Positions 42,977 through 53,335 of a stretch of 64,000 bases of DNA are shown in pieces. A program made the translations under genes and the position numbers. Positions within the stretch are counted from its first letter, which is position 1. Each line of letters starts with the position of its first letter. This DNA is from Streptomyces malachitofuscus (GTDB taxonomy: Bacteria; Actinomycetota; Actinomycetes; Streptomycetales; Streptomycetaceae), in the NCBI RefSeq assembly GCF_014650055.1, contig NZ_BMUF01000005.1:185330-249329 (forward strand), read 5' to 3'. The notes below the pieces were generated by a model. The model had not been told where the DNA came from, searched no databases, and was given only the letters and a program-made list of their open reading frames with translations.

Positions 42977-44812
42977 ATGGACGGGACGGCCAAGGCACAG
43001 GAGACGTCCGGCAGGCCGCGGTACACGCCGATCGCCGATCACGGGCTGATCGGTGATCTGCGCAGCGCGGCGCTGGTGGGGACCGACGGCACCATCGACT
43101 GGTACTGCTGCCCGTCCTTCGACTCGCCGAGCGTGTTCGCCGCGCTGCTGGACGCCGAGCGGGGCGGCTCCTTCCAGCTGGCGGCGGCCGTGCCCGCCCA
43201 CACCAAACAGTTCTACTTCCCCGACACCAACGTGCTGATCACCCGGTTCTTCACCGAGGACGGGATCGGCGAGGTGCAGGACTTCATTCCCATCGACGGC
43301 GAGTCGGCCGAGCAGCGTCCGCACCGGCTGATCCGGCGGGTGCTCTGTGTACGCGGGTCCGTGCCGTTCCGGACGCGGGTGGCCCCGCGCTTCGGCTACG
43401 GCGCCCTGCCGCACACCGTGCGGCTGACCGGCGACCTCGCGGTCTTCTCCTCCCGTGACCTGCGCCTCGCGCTGACCGCGACCATTCCGCTGGAGACCGA
43501 CGGCGCGGACGTACGGGCCGATTTCAAGCTCGCCGAGGGTGAGGCCGCGGTGCTCACTCTGGACCAGTGCTCCGAGGACATGACGCCGTACCGGTGCGAG
43601 TGCGGGGAGGCGGAGCGGGAGTTCAACGCGACGGTGGCGTACTGGAGGCGCTGGCTGTCCTCCTCGCGCTACAAGGGGCGGTGGCGGGAGATGGTGCACC
43701 GCTCGGCCCTCACCCTGAAGCTGCTCACCCACGCGCCGACGGGCGCGATCGTGGCCGCGCCGACGACCAGCCTGCCCGAGGAACTCGGCGGGGAACGCAA
43801 CTGGGACTACCGGTACGTGTGGGTGCGCGACGCCGCGTTCTGCGTCTACGCGCTGCTGCGGCTGGGGTTCACGGAGGAGGCCAAGGGCTTCATGGCGTTC
43901 GTCTCCCGGCACATCAGCCCGGGTGACTGCAAGGCCTCCGGCCCGTTGCAGATCATGTACGGCATCGACGGCCGCACCGATCTGTCCGAGACGGAACTGG
44001 GGCATCTCGAGGGACACCAGGGCTCGACGCCGGTGCGGGTCGGCAACGCGGCGGCCGAGCAGCTGCAGCTCGACATCTACGGGGCGCTGGTCGACTCGAT
44101 CTATCTGTACGACAAGTGGGCCGAGCCCGTCTCCAGCGAGCAGTGGGACCATGTGACGGCCCTGGTGGACTGGGTGTGTGCGAACTGGGACCAGCCGGAC
44201 GAAGGCATCTGGGAGACGCGCGGAGGGCGGAAGAACTTCCTGTACTCGCGTCTGATGTGCTGGGTGGCGATCGAGCGGGCCATCCGGATGGCGCACCGGC
44301 GGGGCCTGCCCGCCGATCTCCCGCGCTGGCGGGCCACCCGGGACACCATCTACCGGCGGATCATGAGCCGCGGCTGGTCCCCGTCGCGGCAGGCGTTCGT
44401 GCAGCACGAGGACGGGGACGTGCTGGACGCGTCGGTCCTGATGATGCCGCTGGCGATGTTCATCGCCCCGACCGATCCCAAGTGGCTGTCCACGCTCGAC
44501 TCCCTCACCGCCGATCTGGTGTCGGACTCCTTGGTGTACCGCTACGACCCGGACGCGAGTCCCGACGGACTGCGCGGCGACGAAGGCACGTTCTCCATCT
44601 GCTCCTTCTGGTACGTCGAGGCGCTGACCCGGGCCGGCCGGCTCGACGAGGCACGCCTCGCCTTCGAGAAGATGCTCACCTACGCCAACCATGTCGGCCT
44701 CTACGCCGAGGAGATCAGCCACACCGGGGAGCAGCAGGGCAACTTCCCCCAGGCGTTCACGCATCTCTCCCTGATCAGCGCAGCGTTCAACCTGGACCGC
44801 GCCTTGGGCTGA
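42977..44812 (+). CDS. GH15 glycoside hydrolase (trehalase/glucoamylase-like)
   Basis: 611 aa. An N-terminal beta domain starts GLIGDLRSAALVGTDGTIDWYCCPSFDSPSVFAALLD, characteristic of bacterial GH15 (mycobacterial trehalase type). The (alpha/alpha)6 domain has RNWDYRYVWVRDAAFCVYALLRLG, catalytic Glu candidates in PDEGIWETRGGRKNFLYSR and EISHTGEQQGNFPQAFTH. No signal peptide, so cytoplasmic. I took ATG 42977, preceded by GGGAGG eight bases upstream, over ATG 42953. Substrate trehalose or alpha-glucan. Only three bases separate its stop from that of the convergent copper gene. Confidence 0.88.
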   Translation: MDGTAKAQETSGRPRYTPIADHGLIGDLRSAALVGTDGTIDWYCCPSFDSPSVFAALLDAERGGSFQLAAAVPAHTKQFYFPDTNVLITRFFTEDGIGEVQDFIPIDGESAEQRPHRLIRRVLCVRGSVPFRTRVAPRFGYGALPHTVRLTGDLAVFSSRDLRLALTATIPLETDGADVRADFKLAEGEAAVLTLDQCSEDMTPYRCECGEAEREFNATVAYWRRWLSSSRYKGRWREMVHRSALTLKLLTHAPTGAIVAAPTTSLPEELGGERNWDYRYVWVRDAAFCVYALLRLGFTEEAKGFMAFVSRHISPGDCKASGPLQIMYGIDGRTDLSETELGHLEGHQGSTPVRVGNAAAEQLQLDIYGALVDSIYLYDKWAEPVSSEQWDHVTALVDWVCANWDQPDEGIWETRGGRKNFLYSRLMCWVAIERAIRMAHRRGLPADLPRWRATRDTIYRRIMSRGWSPSRQAFVQHEDGDVLDASVLMMPLAMFIAPTDPKWLSTLDSLTADLVSDSLVYRYDPDASPDGLRGDEGTFSICSFWYVEALTRAGRLDEARLAFEKMLTYANHVGLYAEEISHTGEQQGNFPQAFTHLSLISAAFNLDRALG

Positions 44813-44815
44813 GAC

Positions 44816-45739
44816 TCAGTGTCCGTGGCCGTCGTCGGAGTGCTCCGGCGTGGCGCTCGGTGCCGCCTGCTCCCCCGCCTCGACCGTGAACGCCGCGGTG
44901 CGGACGACCCCGTCGTGCTTGAAGTCCAGGAACAGCCGGTACCTGCCGGTACTGGGCGCGGTGGCGGTGAAGGAGACCTCCGGGCCGGGCTCGGTGGTGC
45001 CGTCGCCGGGCTCGCCGTGGGGGTGGACGTGCAGGTAGGCGAGGTCTCCTGCGCGCAGGGCGACCAGATGGCCGTAGGCGCCGAGGTAGGGCTGGAGGTC
45101 GGTGACCGGCTTGCCGTCGCGCGAGACGCTCAGACGCAGTTCGCTCGCCCTGCCGGGCTGCAGGGTCCCGGTCAACTCGACGTCGTAGCCGTCCACTCGG
45201 GCGGTAGCAGCAGGCCGGGGGAGCTCCTGCGGACGGTAGGAGCCGGACGCGGCGAGGTCGGCGCCGAGGGTGAGGTTCTCCGCGCCCTTGCGCGCCGGGG
45301 TGAAGTCGGCGAAGACCCGGTAGCCGCCGGCCCGGGGGAGGTCGACGGAGGTGCTCCAGGTGCCGTCGGCCGCCCGGGTGGGGTGCAGGTGGCGGTAGGT
45401 GAGCAGATCACGCGAGGCGACGATCAGATGGAGTTCCTTGTCGTGCTCGCGACGGTATTCGGTCACGGCCCGGCCTCGGTCGTCCCGGACGGTGAAACGC
45501 AGGTCGGCACGGTTCCCCGCGGCAACACGAGGGGTCTCCAGCTCGAGGGTGTAACCACCCTCGGAGATCTGCAGCCCGCCGGCCGTGTGCGCCCCCGCTG
45601 ACGGCGGTTCGTGCCGCTTCTCATGCTTCGGCGCAGCCTCGGCGACGACCGGGTCGAGCGCCTCACCGACGCCGTACGCCGCGCCGAAGGTGGCGGCCAG
45701 GGCGGCGGCGAACGCGGTGATCTTCAGTCCGGTGTTCAT
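44816..45739 (-). CDS. exported protein of a copper locus, His-rich C terminus
   Basis: 307 aa. A Sec-type N terminus (KITAFAAALAATFGAAYGVGEAL) leads to two beta-sandwich-like domains (YTLELETPRVAAGNRADLRFTVRD; VDGYDVELTGTLQPGRASELRLSVSRDG) each followed by a His cluster: ELHLIVASRDLLTYRHLHPT and YGHLVALRAGDLAYLHVHPHGEPG. The tail ends SDDGHGH. Divergent from copA, sharing CsoR-like boxes. A periplasmic or surface copper-binding role follows from context; the repeated HLHP/HVHPH motif supports metal binding. No enzyme activity is claimed. Confidence 0.75.
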   Translation of the reverse strand: MNTGLKITAFAAALAATFGAAYGVGEALDPVVAEAAPKHEKRHEPPSAGAHTAGGLQISEGGYTLELETPRVAAGNRADLRFTVRDDRGRAVTEYRREHDKELHLIVASRDLLTYRHLHPTRAADGTWSTSVDLPRAGGYRVFADFTPARKGAENLTLGADLAASGSYRPQELPRPAATARVDGYDVELTGTLQPGRASELRLSVSRDGKPVTDLQPYLGAYGHLVALRAGDLAYLHVHPHGEPGDGTTEPGPEVSFTATAPSTGRYRLFLDFKHDGVVRTAAFTVEAGEQAAPSATPEHSDDGHGH

Positions 45740-45802
45740 GACCGTCTCTCCTCGAAAACGGGGTCGCCGACTCCCTGCGGAGTCGATCCATACAGCTCAC
45801 CA

Positions 45803-45817
45803 TACCCCCGGGGGGTA
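45803..45817. promoter_or_regulatory. CsoR-type copper operator 1
   Basis: TACCCCC-G-GGGGGTA, perfect seven-base arms with one central G, in the gap between the divergent copper genes and nearer to the exported-protein gene. It matches the TACCCCC/GGGGGTA form of CsoR boxes known from Streptomyces and Mycobacterium. Confidence 0.8.
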
Positions 45818-45847
45818 CTAAGTCAAGCCACCCACCCCTTGCCCCCA

Positions 45848-45864
45848 ATACCCACCCGGGGTAT
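45848..45864. promoter_or_regulatory. CsoR-type copper operator 2
   Basis: ATACCC-N5-GGGTAT with arms of six bases, 54 bases upstream of the copA start. Confidence 0.7.
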
Positions 45865-45882
45865 ACATGGAACTCGCCCCAC

Positions 45883-45899
45883 ATACCCCCACCCCGTAT
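45883..45899. promoter_or_regulatory. degenerate CsoR-like half site 3
   Basis: ATAC-N9-GTAT, an imperfect third member of the series, 19 bases upstream of the copA start codon and close to its ribosome site. Confidence 0.4.
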
Positions 45900-45917
45900 C
45901 TGCGACAGGAGCCCAGC

Positions 45918-48146
45918 ATGACCGTCCCGACAGTCGGCACCGCCGAGGTGGAGCTCGCGATCGGGGGGATGACGTGCGCGTCGTGCGCCGCCCGGATCGA
46001 GAAGAAGCTCAACCGCATGGAGGGGGTCACCGCCACCGTCAACTACGCCACCGAGAAGGCACGGGTCAGCTACGGCGGTGAGGTGACCGTCCGCGACCTG
46101 ATCAGCACGGTCGAGGCCACCGGATACACGGCCCGGGAGCCGGCGCCGGCGGAGCCGGCCCGGGAACCCGACGAGCTCCGCTCCCTCAGGCAGCGCCTGG
46201 TCACGGCCGTGGCACTGGCGGTACCGGTCGTGGCGATGGCGATGGTCCCCGCGCTGCAGTTCGAGTACTGGCAGTGGCTGTCCCTGACGCTGGCCGCACC
46301 GGTCGTGACCTACGCGGCATGGCCCTTCCACAAGGCGGCGCTGACCAACGCGCGGCACGGCGCGGCCACCATGGACACGCTGATCTCGGTGGGCACGTCG
46401 GCCGCGTTCCTGTGGTCCCTGTGGGCCTTGTTCTTCGGCACCGCCGGCACCCCCGGCATGACACACCCCTTCGAGCTGACCATCGCCCGCGGCGACGGCT
46501 CGGGGAACATCTATCTGGAGGCCGCCGCGGGGGTGACCGCCTTCATCCTGGCCGGCCGCTACTTCGAGGCACGCGCGAAGCGGAAGGCGGGGGCGGCCCT
46601 GCGGGCATTGCTGGAGCTGGGCGCGAAGGACGTCACCGTGCTGTCCGCCGACGGAACCGAGAAGACGATCCCCGTCACCGAACTGAGGACGGGCGACCGC
46701 TTCCTGGTACGCCCCGGGGAGAAGATCGCCACCGACGGAACCGTCGTCGAGGGCTCCTCCGCGGTGGACGCCTCGATGCTGACCGGCGAGTCGGTGCCGG
46801 TGGAGGTGGCCGTCGGGGACCCGGTCACCGGAGCCACGGTCAATGTCGGCGGACGTCTCGTCGTGACGGCCACCCGGGTCGGCGCGGACACCCAACTGGC
46901 CCGTATGGCCGAGCTGGTCGAGGACGCACAGAACGGAAAGGCCGCCGCCCAGCGCCTCGCCGACCGCATCTCCGCCGTCTTCGTACCGGTCGTCATCGCC
47001 CTGGCCCTGGGCACCCTGGGCTTCTGGCTCGGCAACGGCGCCGGCCTGACGGCCGCGTTCACCGCCGCCGTGGCGGTCCTGATCATCGCCTGCCCCTGCG
47101 CGCTCGGTCTCGCCACCCCCACCGCACTCCTGGTCGGCACCGGGCGCGGCGCGCAGCTCGGCATCCTCATCAAGGGCCCCGAGGTCCTGGAGTCCACCCG
47201 GCGCGTCGACACGGTGGTCCTCGACAAGACCGGCACGGTGACCACGGGCCGGATGACCCTGCTCGCCGTGCACACCATCGAGGACGAGGCCGAAGTGCTG
47301 CGGCTCGCGGGCGCGTTGGAACACGCCTCGGAGCACCCGATCGCACGCGCTGTGGCCGACGGCGCGCGGGAGAAGCTGGGCCGTCTGCTGACGCCGGAGG
47401 ACTTCGCGAACATACCCGGGCTGGGTGTCCAGGGCATCGTCGACGGCCACGCGGTCCTGGTCGGCCGGGCCGGACTGCTGCGGGAGTGGGCCCTGGAACT
47501 CCCCGAGGACCTGGCCCGGGCCAGGGACAGGGCCGAGGAGGCGGGACACACCGCCGTCCTGGTCGCCTGGGACGGGGAGGCGCGCGCGGTGCTGGAGATC
47601 GCCGACGCCGTGAAGGAGACCAGCGCCGAGGCCGTCCGCGGACTGCGCGCGCTCGGACTGCGCCCGGTCCTGCTGACCGGGGACAACGAGGCGGTGGCCC
47701 GCTCGGTCGCCCGCGAGGTCGGTATCGCGCCGGAGGACGTCATCGCCGAGGTGCTGCCGCAGGACAAGGTGGACGTCGTCAAGCGGCTGCAGTCCGAGGG
47801 GCGTTCGGTCGCGATGGTCGGCGACGGGGTCAACGACGCGGCGGCGCTGGCGCAGGCCGACCTGGGGCTGGCCATGGGCACCGGCACGGACGCGGCGATC
47901 GAGGCCGGTGACCTGACCCTGGTCCGAGGGGACCTGCGGGCGGCGTCCGACGCCATCCGGCTAGCCCGCCGCACCCTCGGCACCATCCGGTCCAACCTGT
48001 TCTGGGCGTTCGCCTACAACGTGGGGGCCCTGCCGCTGGCGGCGGCCGGACTGCTGAACCCCATGATCGCGGGGGCCGCCATGGCGTTCTCCTCGGTCTT
48101 CGTGGTCGGCAACTCCCTGCGTCTGCGCACGTTCCGAGTGGCCTGA
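45918..48146 (+). CDS. copA: copper-translocating P-type ATPase
   Basis: 742 aa, P1B-type Cu(I) exporter. N-terminal heavy-metal domain with GMTCASC (about residue 16), eight helices, actuator TGES, metal channel CPC (in [13 protein letters not shown]), phosphorylation site DKTGT, SEHPIAR nucleotide motif and GDGVND hinge. One HMA domain only. ATG 45918 has CAGGAG five bases upstream. The spaced CsoR boxes upstream imply copper-induced derepression. No CopZ chaperone gene is adjacent, and neither is csoR. Confidence 0.95.
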   Translation: MTVPTVGTAEVELAIGGMTCASCAARIEKKLNRMEGVTATVNYATEKARVSYGGEVTVRDLISTVEATGYTAREPAPAEPAREPDELRSLRQRLVTAVALAVPVVAMAMVPALQFEYWQWLSLTLAAPVVTYAAWPFHKAALTNARHGAATMDTLISVGTSAAFLWSLWALFFGTAGTPGMTHPFELTIARGDGSGNIYLEAAAGVTAFILAGRYFEARAKRKAGAALRALLELGAKDVTVLSADGTEKTIPVTELRTGDRFLVRPGEKIATDGTVVEGSSAVDASMLTGESVPVEVAVGDPVTGATVNVGGRLVVTATRVGADTQLARMAELVEDAQNGKAAAQRLADRISAVFVPVVIALALGTLGFWLGNGAGLTAAFTAAVAVLIIACPCALGLATPTALLVGTGRGAQLGILIKGPEVLESTRRVDTVVLDKTGTVTTGRMTLLAVHTIEDEAEVLRLAGALEHASEHPIARAVADGAREKLGRLLTPEDFANIPGLGVQGIVDGHAVLVGRAGLLREWALELPEDLARARDRAEEAGHTAVLVAWDGEARAVLEIADAVKETSAEAVRGLRALGLRPVLLTGDNEAVARSVAREVGIAPEDVIAEVLPQDKVDVVKRLQSEGRSVAMVGDGVNDAAALAQADLGLAMGTGTDAAIEAGDLTLVRGDLRAASDAIRLARRTLGTIRSNLFWAFAYNVGALPLAAAGLLNPMIAGAAMAFSSVFVVGNSLRLRTFRVA

Positions 48147-48252
48147 ACCCGGGGTGGGCGGGCCGGATGGATCATGCGTACCGTGGGCACTTGGTGGTTC
48201 CCGCCCCACGGCGCGGGAACGCCACTCCAGGATGCCACCGCGGGAGAGACAG

Positions 48253-48912
48253 ATGAGCGAGCCGCCCACCACCGACCAGGACGTCACCCGTCCGCTCACC
48301 AGGCCCGTACCGCCCGCCGACGGACTGCGCAGGGTGGCCTCCGCGGTGCTCGGCGACCTCAGGGCCGTGGACGGCGCCCTGTACGCGGCGGTCGCCGCCA
48401 CTCCGACGCCGACCCTGGACCGGGCACTGCGCCGTCTCTCCCACGCGGCCGACCACTCCAAGATCTCCTTCACCATCGCCGGAGCGCTCGCCCTGGCCGG
48501 CTCACGGCCGCGCCGGGCGGCGCTCGCCGGGGTCGGCGCGATCGCCGTGGCGTCGGCGTCGGCGAACCTGCTGGGCAAACGCCTGGTGCGCAGGAACCGG
48601 CCGGACCGGGAGGCGGCGCGGGTGACCGTGGACCGGCACGTACCGATGCCGACGTCGGCGTCGTTCCCGTCCGGGCACACGGCGTCGGCGGTCGCGTTCG
48701 CCACGGCGGTGGGGACGGTGCTGCCTGCGGCGTCGGTGCCGTTGGGGGCGCTGGCGGGGGCGGTCGGATACTCGCGTATCCATACGGGGGTGCACTATCC
48801 GGGTGATGTGGCCGCCGGTGCGATCCTTGGCATCGCCAGTGCGGCGACGGCGCTGGCTGTGGCGTCGGCCCGCCTTCCCGCGTCGTACGCGCGGGGGGCG
48901 CGGCGGGGCTGA
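48253..48912 (+). CDS. PAP2-family phosphatase
   Basis: 219 aa, membrane. The three phosphatase motifs are complete: KRLVRRNRP (KX6RP), PSGH and SRIHTGVHYPGD (SRX5HX3D). Probably four to five helices, plus a polar N terminus. The substrate is a lipid phosphate such as phosphatidic acid or undecaprenyl diphosphate. ATG 48253 with GGGAGAG upstream. It is 107 bases beyond copA on the same strand but with its own ribosome site; a shared role in copper is not evident. Confidence 0.85.
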   Translation: MSEPPTTDQDVTRPLTRPVPPADGLRRVASAVLGDLRAVDGALYAAVAATPTPTLDRALRRLSHAADHSKISFTIAGALALAGSRPRRAALAGVGAIAVASASANLLGKRLVRRNRPDREAARVTVDRHVPMPTSASFPSGHTASAVAFATAVGTVLPAASVPLGALAGAVGYSRIHTGVHYPGDVAAGAILGIASAATALAVASARLPASYARGARRG

Positions 48913-48925
48913 GCCTGCGGTCGGC

Positions 48926-48962
48926 GCGGGCCGGGGGTGGGCTGCAACTCCGGCGCTTGCGG
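48926..48962 (+). repeat. intergenic repeat element, copy B
   Basis: GCGGGCCGGGGGTGGG (48926-48941) and CCGGCGCTTGCGG (48950-48962), matching copy A near 31588-31678 with a shorter spacer. It sits in a 173-base gap between convergent genes. Confidence 0.5.
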
Positions 48963-49085
48963 CTGCCCGGCGTGGGCGTGGCCCGGGGGCGGTTTGCGGG
49001 GACGAGGACACGAGGCGCTCCGCGAAAAGCGCTTTCTCCACCGCACGACCCGAGAGGCCGCCCCGGACCGGGACAGCCCCCGCCA

Positions 49086-49853
49086 CTACACCCGCGCCTG
49101 TCCCCCGGACCGCAGTCCGCCGCCCCGTCCGCTCCCCTCCACCCCCAGGAACCGGTACCGCCGCTCCGGCCGCCCCGTGGAGCCGTACCGCAGCGACACC
49201 TCCACGCTGCCCAGGGTGTGGAAGTACTCCAGGTACCGCCGGGCACTGACCCGTGAAACCCCCGTCAGACCGGCGCACTCGGTCGCCGACAGACTGCCGT
49301 CCGCCTCCCGCAGGGTCCGTTCGATCAGTTCTGCGGTCTCCGCGCTCATCCCCTTGGGCAGCACCGGCGACGCGGGCACGGCGGCCCCCGCCAGCACCCG
49401 GTCGACGTCGGCCTGCCCACGCACCACCGTGTCCAGCATCCGTCCGCGCTGAACGGCGTACCGCTCGAGCCGCCCCCGCAGGTCCTCGAAGTCGAACGGT
49501 TTGAGCAGATAGTCGACGACTCCTTGCCGTACGGCGCCGCGCACCGCGTCCGCCTCACGGGCGGCGCTGATGACCATCACGTCGCAGTCGTGCCCGGCGG
49601 TGCGCAGCCGGGGGATGACGTCGAGCCCGAAGAGGTCGGGCAGATAGAGATCGAGCAGCACGAGGTCGGGCCGGAGCCGGTCCACGGCCGCGATGGCCTC
49701 CTCACCACTGCCGGCGACGCCCACGACCCGGAACACGTCGAGACGTTCGACATAGGCGCGATGCACCCGGGCCACCCGGAAGTCGTCGTCGACCACCAGT
49801 ACACCGATGGCGTCGACAGCCGCGGGCTCAGGCCCGCCCTGCGTGCTGCTCAT
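49086..49853 (-). CDS. CitB/DpiA-type response regulator
   Basis: 255 aa. Receiver domain with phospho-acceptor Asp in LVLLDLYLPD (about residue 67), and the usual DD, T/S and K (in LKPFDFEDL) positions. The C-terminal half has a winged helix-turn-helix of the CitB type (SATECAGLTGVSRVSARRYLEYFHTLGSVEVSLRYGSTGRPERRY). Such regulators control citrate/tricarboxylate uptake, in agreement with the divergent tctCBA genes. No histidine kinase gene is adjacent. ATG 49853, GAGGAG nine bases upstream. Confidence 0.87.
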   Translation of the reverse strand: MSSTQGGPEPAAVDAIGVLVVDDDFRVARVHRAYVERLDVFRVVGVAGSGEEAIAAVDRLRPDLVLLDLYLPDLFGLDVIPRLRTAGHDCDVMVISAAREADAVRGAVRQGVVDYLLKPFDFEDLRGRLERYAVQRGRMLDTVVRGQADVDRVLAGAAVPASPVLPKGMSAETAELIERTLREADGSLSATECAGLTGVSRVSARRYLEYFHTLGSVEVSLRYGSTGRPERRYRFLGVEGSGRGGGLRSGGQARV

Positions 49854-50133
49854 CGCTTCCACTCCTCCCTGCCCGACCGACCACACACGGCACCGCACCG
49901 CACCACGCACCATCACGCCGCAAGCCCCGGAGCCGCCCATCATGACCCCCACCTGCGGCAGAGGAAAGAGACCTGCACCACCGACCCACCCCCGCTGACG
50001 CAATGACCACAACCTCCATTGGTTCCGCAAGCAGGACAGCCCGCCCGCACGCGGGCACCATGTGGCCCGCGTCACCCTCCCCCCACAGGGCCTGGCGTGA
50101 TCCCAGACGACCGACCGACAGGTGGTGGCACTC

Positions 50134-51117
50134 GTGCGCCTGCGCACACCCCTCGCCCTGCTCGGGGCCGCCGTGCTCGTGCTCGTGGGCCCGCCGCTGC
50201 TCACGACCGGCAGCGGCTCCGAGAGCGGCACACAGATCCCGGGCCTGCGTTTCATGGTTCCCAACACGCCCGGCGGTGGCTACGACATCACGGCCCGTAC
50301 GGCCGCGAAGAACGCCGAGGACGCCGGGCTCACCCACTCCGTCGAGGTGTTCAACCTGCCCGGCGCCGGCGGCACGGTGGGCCTGAGCCGGCTGGTGAGC
50401 GAGCACGGCAACGGCAAGCTCGCCATGTCGATGGGCCTGGGCGTGGTCGGCGCCGTCCGCTCCAACGACGCCCCGAAGACCCTCGCCGACACCACCCCGA
50501 TCGCCCGGCTCACCGAGGAGCAGGACGTCGTGGTGGTCGGGAAGGACTCCCCGTACAAGACGATCGACGACCTCATCGGTGCCTGGAAGGAGAACCCCGG
50601 CAAGCTGCCGGTGGGCGGCGGGTCCTCCCCCGGCGGACCCGACCACCTCGCGCCGATGCTGATGGCGCGGGCCGCCGGGATCCCGCCGAAGGAGGTCAAC
50701 TACATCCCCTTCGACGGCGGCGGCGAACTGCTCGCCTCGATCCTCGGCAACAAGGTCGCCTTCGGTGTGTCCGGCGTCGGCGAGTACCTCGACCAGATCA
50801 AGTCGGGTGAGCTGCGGCTGCTCGCGGTCACCGGTCCGAAGCGGGTCGCGGGCCTGGACGCGCCCACGCTCCAGGAGGCGGGCTACGACGTGAACTTCAC
50901 CAACTGGCGCGGGGTCGTCGCCCCGCCCGGCCTCAGCGACGCCGAGCGCGACAAGCTCGTACGCCTGCTGGAGGGACTGCACGACTCGAAGGAATGGCGG
51001 GAGTCGATGAAGCGCAACGGCTGGGACGACGCGTTCCTGACCGGCGAGGAGTTCGGGGCGTTCCTGGACGCCGAGGACGAGCGCGTGGTCTCGGTGCTGA
51101 AGGAGCTGGGACTGTGA
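50134..51117 (+). CDS. tctC: tricarboxylate transporter substrate-binding protein
   Basis: 327 aa extracytoplasmic receptor of the TTT family. An N-terminal hydrophobic stretch RLRTPLALLGAAVLVLVG targets export (no clear lipobox). Bug/TctC motifs: FMVPNTPGGGYDITAR, VEVFNLPGAGGTVG, SMGLGVVGAVRSNDAPKTLAD and PGKLPVGGGSSPGGPDHLAP. Starts possible at GTG 50122, 50125 and 50134; the last has AGGTGG upstream. It overlaps tctB by the GTGA at 51114. Divergent from the CitB-like regulator. Confidence 0.9.
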   Translation: MRLRTPLALLGAAVLVLVGPPLLTTGSGSESGTQIPGLRFMVPNTPGGGYDITARTAAKNAEDAGLTHSVEVFNLPGAGGTVGLSRLVSEHGNGKLAMSMGLGVVGAVRSNDAPKTLADTTPIARLTEEQDVVVVGKDSPYKTIDDLIGAWKENPGKLPVGGGSSPGGPDHLAPMLMARAAGIPPKEVNYIPFDGGGELLASILGNKVAFGVSGVGEYLDQIKSGELRLLAVTGPKRVAGLDAPTLQEAGYDVNFTNWRGVVAPPGLSDAERDKLVRLLEGLHDSKEWRESMKRNGWDDAFLTGEEFGAFLDAEDERVVSVLKELGL

Positions 51118-51668
51118 CGACACCGACCACGGCCGACCGCACCCCCGACGGCACCCCGCCCCCCGCCACCGGACGGCGCTCCTGGCTCCGCGACCACTCC
51201 GAACTCGGCGTCTGCGTTCTGCTGCTGGCCCTGGGCGTGCTCGTCCTGACCGACGCGCTCACCATGGACGTCGACATCACCCAGCGCGGACCGGTCGGCC
51301 CGAAGACCGTGCCCCTCGTCGTCGGCACCGGCCTGCTCGTCGTCGCCGCGCTCCTCGCGGTCGACGTGCTGCGCGGCGGCCGGGGCCAGGCCGAGACCGG
51401 CGAGGACATCGACCTGTCCGAACCCGCCGACTGGCGCACGGTGCTGCTGCTCACCGGCGTGTTCCTGGGCGCCGCCGTGCTCATCGAACCGCTCGGTTTC
51501 CCCGTCGCGGGCGCACTGCTGTTCTGGGGGGCGGCCTTCGCGCTCGGCAGCCGCAGATTCGACCGCGACCCGCTGATCGCGGCGGTGGTCTCCCTGGTCA
51601 CCTACGCCGTGTTCAACAACCTGCTCGGAGTGCCGCTGCCCGGCGGTCCGCTGATGGGAGTGCTGTGA
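51114..51668 (+). CDS. tctB: tricarboxylate transporter small membrane subunit
   Basis: 184 aa, four predicted helices ([90 protein letters not shown]), the TctB arrangement. The N-terminal ~30 residues are a polar Pro/Thr tail. GTG start overlaps the tctC stop; its own stop is one base before the tctA ATG. Coupled translation throughout. Confidence 0.87.
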   Translation: MTTPTTADRTPDGTPPPATGRRSWLRDHSELGVCVLLLALGVLVLTDALTMDVDITQRGPVGPKTVPLVVGTGLLVVAALLAVDVLRGGRGQAETGEDIDLSEPADWRTVLLLTGVFLGAAVLIEPLGFPVAGALLFWGAAFALGSRRFDRDPLIAAVVSLVTYAVFNNLLGVPLPGGPLMGVL

Positions 51669-51669
51669 C

Positions 51670-53163
<1,494 letters not shown>

Positions 53164-53183
53164 TCGAACGCCGGTTTCGACGC

Positions 53184-53215
53184 TCGGGGCGCGGCTCGTC
53201 GAGGCCGCGCCCCGA
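53184..53215 (+). terminator. terminator of the tctCBA operon
   Basis: Perfect 12-bp stem (53184-53195 with 53204-53215) around an 8-base loop, 21 bases after the tctA stop. Confidence 0.8.
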
Positions 53216-53261
53216 CGGCGTACGGAGAGCGCGGCGCTCGCACCGCGCTCCGCGCACCCCC

Positions 53262-53313
53262 TTGACGGGTTAGCGACAACAGTGGCTTCATGTCCGGCAT
53301 GGGAGCGCTCCCA
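53262..53313 (+). promoter_or_regulatory. CebR operator and promoter of the SGNH-CBM2 gene
   Basis: A perfect 14-base palindrome TGGGAGCGCTCCCA (53300-53313) identical to the CebR operator known to control cellulase and cellobiose genes in Streptomyces. A possible -35 TTGACG (53262-53267) and a weak -10 CTTCAT (53286-53291, spacer 18) would put the operator right at the transcription start. It is 22 bases upstream of the ATG. Confidence 0.8.
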
Positions 53314-53335
53314 CCTCACCAGGGAAGGGGAAACC

